From positions 12,692 to 76,691 of the forward strand of contig NZ_VTEH01000007.1 of assembly GCF_008180615.1 (NCBI RefSeq): 64,000 nt of DNA. The letters run 5' to 3'. Source of the DNA: Rossellomorea vietnamensis. GTDB taxonomy: Bacteria > Bacillota > Bacilli > Bacillales > Bacillaceae_B. A model generated the notes under the pieces. That model did no database searches. It was not told the origin of the DNA and saw nothing but the letters and a program-made list of their open reading frames with translations. Position numbers and translations under genes: made by a program. Positions within the stretch are counted from its first letter, which is position 1. Each line of letters opens with the position of its first letter. Below, piece by piece: positions 60,419-64,000 of this stretch.

Positions 60419-62632
60419 TCACCTGTACCATTCAATCAGACTTTCCTGATAATCCTCATCTCCCCTGACCTTCGCAAAAGCCACTGCATAAAACGTCTTC
60501 CCTTTGATAGGAGAGGGAAGCGCTACCTGATTGCCTATCATCCCGGCCGCCTGCTGTTTTTGATCCAGGACGGCGAGCAGCTGCAGCGTTTCCTGATCGA
60601 ATAAGGCGAGTGCAAACTCTTCAGCACCTCCAGGCAGGTAGGCTTCATATCTAAGTGTATCGGGCTCGTCGCCCGGTACAGCAGCGAAGCCCATGATCCG
60701 CGGGTAGTCAGGAGTCCCTGCAGCAATCAAATAAGGAAGAGAATATTCATTGGTTCCTTCTTCTAGAAGGAGCCTTCCCTCCCACAGGACATGTTTCTCG
60801 GGGAACTTCTTGATGATAGCTCGTACAGTCACTGATTTTTCTTCCCCTGGCTTTAATTTAAAGCTCAGTGGCAATTCCCATCTTAGGTCGTGCTTGGAGT
60901 CGGCCGGCTGGAAGGAATACGTTTTTGCTTCTCTTCCCTCATTTCTTATAACAATCTTTTTTTCCAGGTGTTTTTTCTTTTGGTCCTGCAGTCCGCCCAT
61001 CGAGATGGAAGAAGGAAACACAAGCGTATCAAGCTTCAGCGCTCTGTCGACCCTGATTCTTCCCGCTCCTTGTTCATAAACTTTATATGGAATCCCTTCC
61101 TCATCTGATATCTCTTTTGCCGAAAGCATCAAGGCTGCCTTCAGTTCAGCTCCCTTCCACTCAGGATGAGCCTGTTTTAAAATGGCTGCCGCTCCGCTTA
61201 CATGAGGTGCTGCCATACTTGTTCCCTGCAGGGACATGTATCCATCCGGTATTGTGCTGTTGATATCTACCCCGGGCGCCGTCACGTCCGGCTTGATCAT
61301 CCAGTTCACCGTTACGGGTCCTTTTGAACTGAAGGGAGCGAGTCTGTCTTGTTCATTGATCAAAGTAATGGAAGCCCTGCTTTTGGATTTTAAAAGTTTT
61401 TTTCCAGCTTCCATTGAAATGACTGCTGCCGGGATATCCTTTTCTGCTGAAATCATCGCCGCAAAAAGTCCTTTCGTGTTGTTATAAAGAAGCACTCCTT
61501 TGGCACCGGCTTTTTCGGCATTCTTAATTTTTTCTTCAAAAGTGTACTTCCCTCTTTGAATTAAAGCGATTTTTCCAAAGCTCCCCTTCAGTTCTTCAGG
61601 AGAACCCAGGCCTCCATCAAACAAATCCGTATATCTGGTTTCCTTCCATTGTTCAGTCTTATCAATAGAAAGAAGACGGATTCTTTCGTTGTTTACGCTG
61701 AGATATGGAACATCAGTCGGCGGGGTGGAAGCTCCTACTGCAAGTGACTTGGCGGAAGTTGCCGGCGTCCCGATGGTCCAGTCTCCCGGACCGGAATTTC
61801 CACTCGCAACGACAGGAAGGATGCCTTTTTCCGCAACCTTATCCAGCGCCTTGCTTAATGGAAGATCCGGTCCATTTACCTCGCTCCCGAGAGAAAGGTT
61901 GATGATGTCGACTTTGTCTTTGACAGCTGCTTCTATAGCGGCCAGCACCTGGTCGGTCGTTCCCCTTCCTCCCGGACCAAGCGCCCGGTAGATAAAGAGG
62001 TCCGCGTTAGGTGCCATCCCCTGCAGAGTGCCATTGGCTGCGATGATTCCAGCCACATGAGTTCCATGGATGGTAGAATAGCCGTTTCCCGGCAGAGTCT
62101 CCATCGGTTCTTTGTCTCCGTCGACGACATCTCTCCCTCCTTTAAAGTTCCGCTCCAGGTCCCTGTGATGAAGGTCCATTCCGGTATCGATGATCCCCAC
62201 CTTGACTCCCTCGCCGGTTAATCTGTTTCCATTCTGGTCGAAGTACCCCCTTGTCTTCTCAGCCCCGACGAATGGGATCGTACTGTCCCGTTTTATTGTG
62301 TAAGTTTGTGCTTTAGCGGTGGTCAGTTGCGTTGATTGCGGGTGGGCTGCCAGGAATTCTGTGATGTCCGATTGTTTTCCTTTGATAGAGTAGCCGTACA
62401 GGACCTCTGTAAAAACATGCCGAAGCTTTACCGAGGTATAGGGTTTGAGCTCTTCCCGGATTCTCGTTGAGTCGACAGGCTGAGGAGTTTCGATGATAAG
62501 GATTTCTTCCTGGTCAGGCTGCCCCTTGAGCGGCGGCATTTTAAACTCATTTGCTGCTGCCGGCTGAGGTTCCAGGGGTATCAGGAGGGTATTTAGAAAG
62601 AATATGAATATAAGTGCACTAATTTTTCGCAT
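60419..62632 (-). CDS. Secreted S8 subtilase (Vpr-like)
   Basis: 737 residues. Signal peptide (residues 4-28), inhibitor I9-type propeptide (about 42-110), catalytic Asp149 (VGIIDTGMDLHH), His189 (IHGTHVAGIIAANG) and Ser in LQGTSMAAPHVSGAAAILKQ near residue 470. A PA domain is inserted between His and Ser (ALIQRGKYTFEEKIKNAEKA, GAKGVLLYNNT), as in the minor extracellular protease Vpr. The C-terminal 200 residues look like Fn3-type beta domains (SYSFQPADSKHD, KPGEEKSVTVRA). Single gene with terminator; extracellular peptide supply is the likely role. Confidence 0.93.
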   Translation of the reverse strand: MRKISALIFIFFLNTLLIPLEPQPAAANEFKMPPLKGQPDQEEILIIETPQPVDSTRIREELKPYTSVKLRHVFTEVLYGYSIKGKQSDITEFLAAHPQSTQLTTAKAQTYTIKRDSTIPFVGAEKTRGYFDQNGNRLTGEGVKVGIIDTGMDLHHRDLERNFKGGRDVVDGDKEPMETLPGNGYSTIHGTHVAGIIAANGTLQGMAPNADLFIYRALGPGGRGTTDQVLAAIEAAVKDKVDIINLSLGSEVNGPDLPLSKALDKVAEKGILPVVASGNSGPGDWTIGTPATSAKSLAVGASTPPTDVPYLSVNNERIRLLSIDKTEQWKETRYTDLFDGGLGSPEELKGSFGKIALIQRGKYTFEEKIKNAEKAGAKGVLLYNNTKGLFAAMISAEKDIPAAVISMEAGKKLLKSKSRASITLINEQDRLAPFSSKGPVTVNWMIKPDVTAPGVDINSTIPDGYMSLQGTSMAAPHVSGAAAILKQAHPEWKGAELKAALMLSAKEISDEEGIPYKVYEQGAGRIRVDRALKLDTLVFPSSISMGGLQDQKKKHLEKKIVIRNEGREAKTYSFQPADSKHDLRWELPLSFKLKPGEEKSVTVRAIIKKFPEKHVLWEGRLLLEEGTNEYSLPYLIAAGTPDYPRIMGFAAVPGDEPDTLRYEAYLPGGAEEFALALFDQETLQLLAVLDQKQQAAGMIGNQVALPSPIKGKTFYAVAFAKVRGDEDYQESLIEWYR

Positions 62633-62722
62633 ACGGTGTGGTTCCTCCTTTTCTCGTTAGCTTTTGTTGAAGGAGGCGGGAGTATGCATAATGGAAAGTT
62701 TGTCGGGGGGGGAGGAGTTGGG

Positions 62723-62779
62723 GCTTTATTGCTTTAAAGCACTAAGAGGGACTGTCCCTTTTGTCGCTTTAAAGCAGTG
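62723..62779. repeat. REP-like palindrome
   Basis: TTTAAAGCACTAAGAG then GGGACTGTCCCTTTTGTCGC and TTTAAAGC, between wecB and the subtilase gene. Confidence 0.85.
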
Positions 62780-62812
62780 AAGCCCGCCTCTTGTAGTAGA
62801 GAGGCGGGCTTC
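62779..62812 (-). terminator. Hairpin after wecB
   Basis: GAAGCCCGCCTCT pairs with AGAGGCGGGCTTC (13 bp). No clear U-tract follows on the minus strand, so termination may rely on the adjacent REP or be partial. Confidence 0.6.
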
Positions 62813-62819
62813 AGGTTGG

Positions 62820-63968
62820 TTATTGCGGTTTGAATGATTCTGGTCTTTCTTCGAGATCGTTGAAATAGTAGCGGATAGCTTCGGTGATTCTTAAGGAAGC
62901 ATAGCCGTCTCCATAAGGATTGGCGGCCTTGGACATCTTTTCATAAGCCGCCTGGTCCGTAATCAGTTCTTTGGCCAGAGTGTAGATGTTTTCCTCTTCA
63001 ATACCTGCAAGCTTAAGCGTTCCCGCTTCGATACCCTCTGGTCTTTCGGTTGTATCGCGGAGGACAAGAACCGGCACTCCTAGTGATGGCGCTTCTTCCT
63101 GGACGCCGCCCGAATCAGTCAGGATCAGGTAGGCACGGGAAGCGAAGTTGTGAAAATCAATGACATCCAGCGGCTCAATCAAATGAATCCTTGGGTCATT
63201 TCCAAGCACCTCATCCGCCACTTCGCGCACAGCAGGGTTAAGGTGTACAGGGTAGACCACCTGGATATCATCATGTTCTTCTACAAGCCTTTTGATGGCA
63301 CGGAACATGTTTCTCATCGGCTGGCCAAGGTTTTCGCGTCGGTGGGCTGTCAACAGAACAAGCCTGTCCTCTCCGACTTTTTCAAGAACTTCGTGAGAAT
63401 ACTCATCTTTTACAGTAGTTTTAAGCGCATCAATCGCCGTGTTTCCTGTAATGAAGATGCTGTCTTCTTTCTTGTTTTCGGTCAACAGGTTTTGAGCAGA
63501 CTTCTCTGTTGGTGAAAAATGAAGGTCCGCCATAATTCCGGTCAGCTGACGGTTCATCTCTTCAGGGAAAGGCGAGTATTTATTCCATGTTCGGAGACCC
63601 GCTTCCACATGGCCGACAGCAATCTGGTTGTAAAAAGCGGCCAAACTTGCGATAAAGGTAGTCGTCGTATCACCATGAACCAGTACGATATCCGGTTTGA
63701 CTTCCTTCATGACCTTATCAAGACCTTCAAGTCCCCGCGTCGTGACATCGATCAAAGTCTGCCGGTCTTTCATTATGTTAAGATCATGGTCTGGTTTAAC
63801 ATCAAAGATTGCCAGCACTTGATCCAGCATTTCACGGTGTTGTGCAGTAACAGCTACAACCGTCTCAAAATGATCTGGATACTTTTTCAATTCCAATACC
63901 AATGGAGCCATTTTAATCGCCTCTGGCCTGGTACCGAAAATCGTCATTACTTTGATAGGCTTTTCCAT
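62820..63968 (-). CDS. mnaA: UDP-N-acetylglucosamine 2-epimerase (non-hydrolysing)
   Basis: 382 residues. It interconverts UDP-GlcNAc and UDP-ManNAc, the donor for teichoic acid linkage units and other wall polymers. WecB/MnaA family motifs: MTIFGTRPEAIKMAPLVLEL at the start, VHGDTTTTFIASLAAF, HVEAGLRTWNKYSPFPEEMN, LTAHRRENLGQPMRN and LTDSGGVQEEAPSLGVPVLV. Cytoplasmic. AAGCAGGTG precedes the ATG; the promoter is beyond the right edge. Its place upstream of the atp operon matches mnaA (yvyH) in B. subtilis. Confidence 0.96.
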   Translation of the reverse strand: MEKPIKVMTIFGTRPEAIKMAPLVLELKKYPDHFETVVAVTAQHREMLDQVLAIFDVKPDHDLNIMKDRQTLIDVTTRGLEGLDKVMKEVKPDIVLVHGDTTTTFIASLAAFYNQIAVGHVEAGLRTWNKYSPFPEEMNRQLTGIMADLHFSPTEKSAQNLLTENKKEDSIFITGNTAIDALKTTVKDEYSHEVLEKVGEDRLVLLTAHRRENLGQPMRNMFRAIKRLVEEHDDIQVVYPVHLNPAVREVADEVLGNDPRIHLIEPLDVIDFHNFASRAYLILTDSGGVQEEAPSLGVPVLVLRDTTERPEGIEAGTLKLAGIEEENIYTLAKELITDQAAYEKMSKAANPYGDGYASLRITEAIRYYFNDLEERPESFKPQ

Positions 63969-64000
63969 TGTTTCACCTGCTTCTTATTATTTTGTGCCGT

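Overview
The window is a chromosomal segment from an endospore-forming member of the Bacillaceae; the sequence alone does not fix the species. The evidence is the gene content and order: spoIIID, spoIIQ, spoIID, mbl, flhO/flhP, murA, ywmB, ywzB, a full atp operon and a WecB/MnaA epimerase lie in much the order known from the ywp-ywo-ywm-atp part of the Bacillus subtilis chromosome. Shine-Dalgarno sites are strong (AGGAGG type), TTG/GTG starts are frequent, and intrinsic terminators are clear. No rRNA or tRNA genes were seen.

Layout. 0-3.2 kb: a hairpin-repeat array, an ECF sigma factor with its anti-sigma-like partner, and a second repeat-rich gap. 3.2-10.3 kb: a NERD protein and the histidine-utilisation operon hutP-hutH-hutU-hutI-hutG, with a HutP-type attenuator between hutP and hutH. 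10.4-13 kb: a REP-associated tyrosine transposase (RAYT) between clusters of the dispersed GGGACTGTCCC palindrome, plus small or unrecognised genes. 13-16.7 kb: a membrane protein, an HlyD-like adaptor and a secreted alkaline phosphatase. 17.2-21.6 kb: a SWIM-domain protein and an SNF2 helicase (ywqB/ywqA-like). 21.7-23 kb: a complete IS4-family element that split one GGGACTGTCCC palindrome and left a 9-bp target duplication.

23.2-33.9 kb is a matrix/biofilm island between ssbB and fabZ/flhP: a tapA-sipW-tasA operon extended by a second TasA-family gene and by a TasA-like protein ending in an LPNTA sorting signal, a divergent class D sortase, a SinR repressor, a SinI-type antirepressor too short for ordinary ORF calling, and a SinR/SlrR paralog. 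An apparent cyclic-di-GMP-I (GEMM-I) riboswitch lies directly upstream of sinI. This would tie a second messenger to the SinI/SinR switch and so to the TasA fibre operon; it is the most interesting system in the window. A complete IS1182-family element separates the convergent sinR and sinI.

34-64 kb is mostly core backbone: fabZ, a 19-unit hairpin array (period about 53 bp), flhP-flhO, mbl, spoIIID, a four- or five-gene module (small membrane protein, DUF4212 subunit, sodium:solute symporter, cNMP/CBS/DUF294 protein, DEDDh exonuclease), spoIIQ with a sigma-F promoter, a vanZ-like gene, spoIID, murA, ywmB, ywzB, atpZ-I-B-E-F-H-A-G-D-C, a Vpr-like subtilase and wecB/mnaA. Intergenic DNA is unusually rich in repeats: at least three unrelated hairpin families in short arrays with roughly 53-bp spacing, about a dozen REP-like palindromes, and larger interspersed elements, one nested in another.
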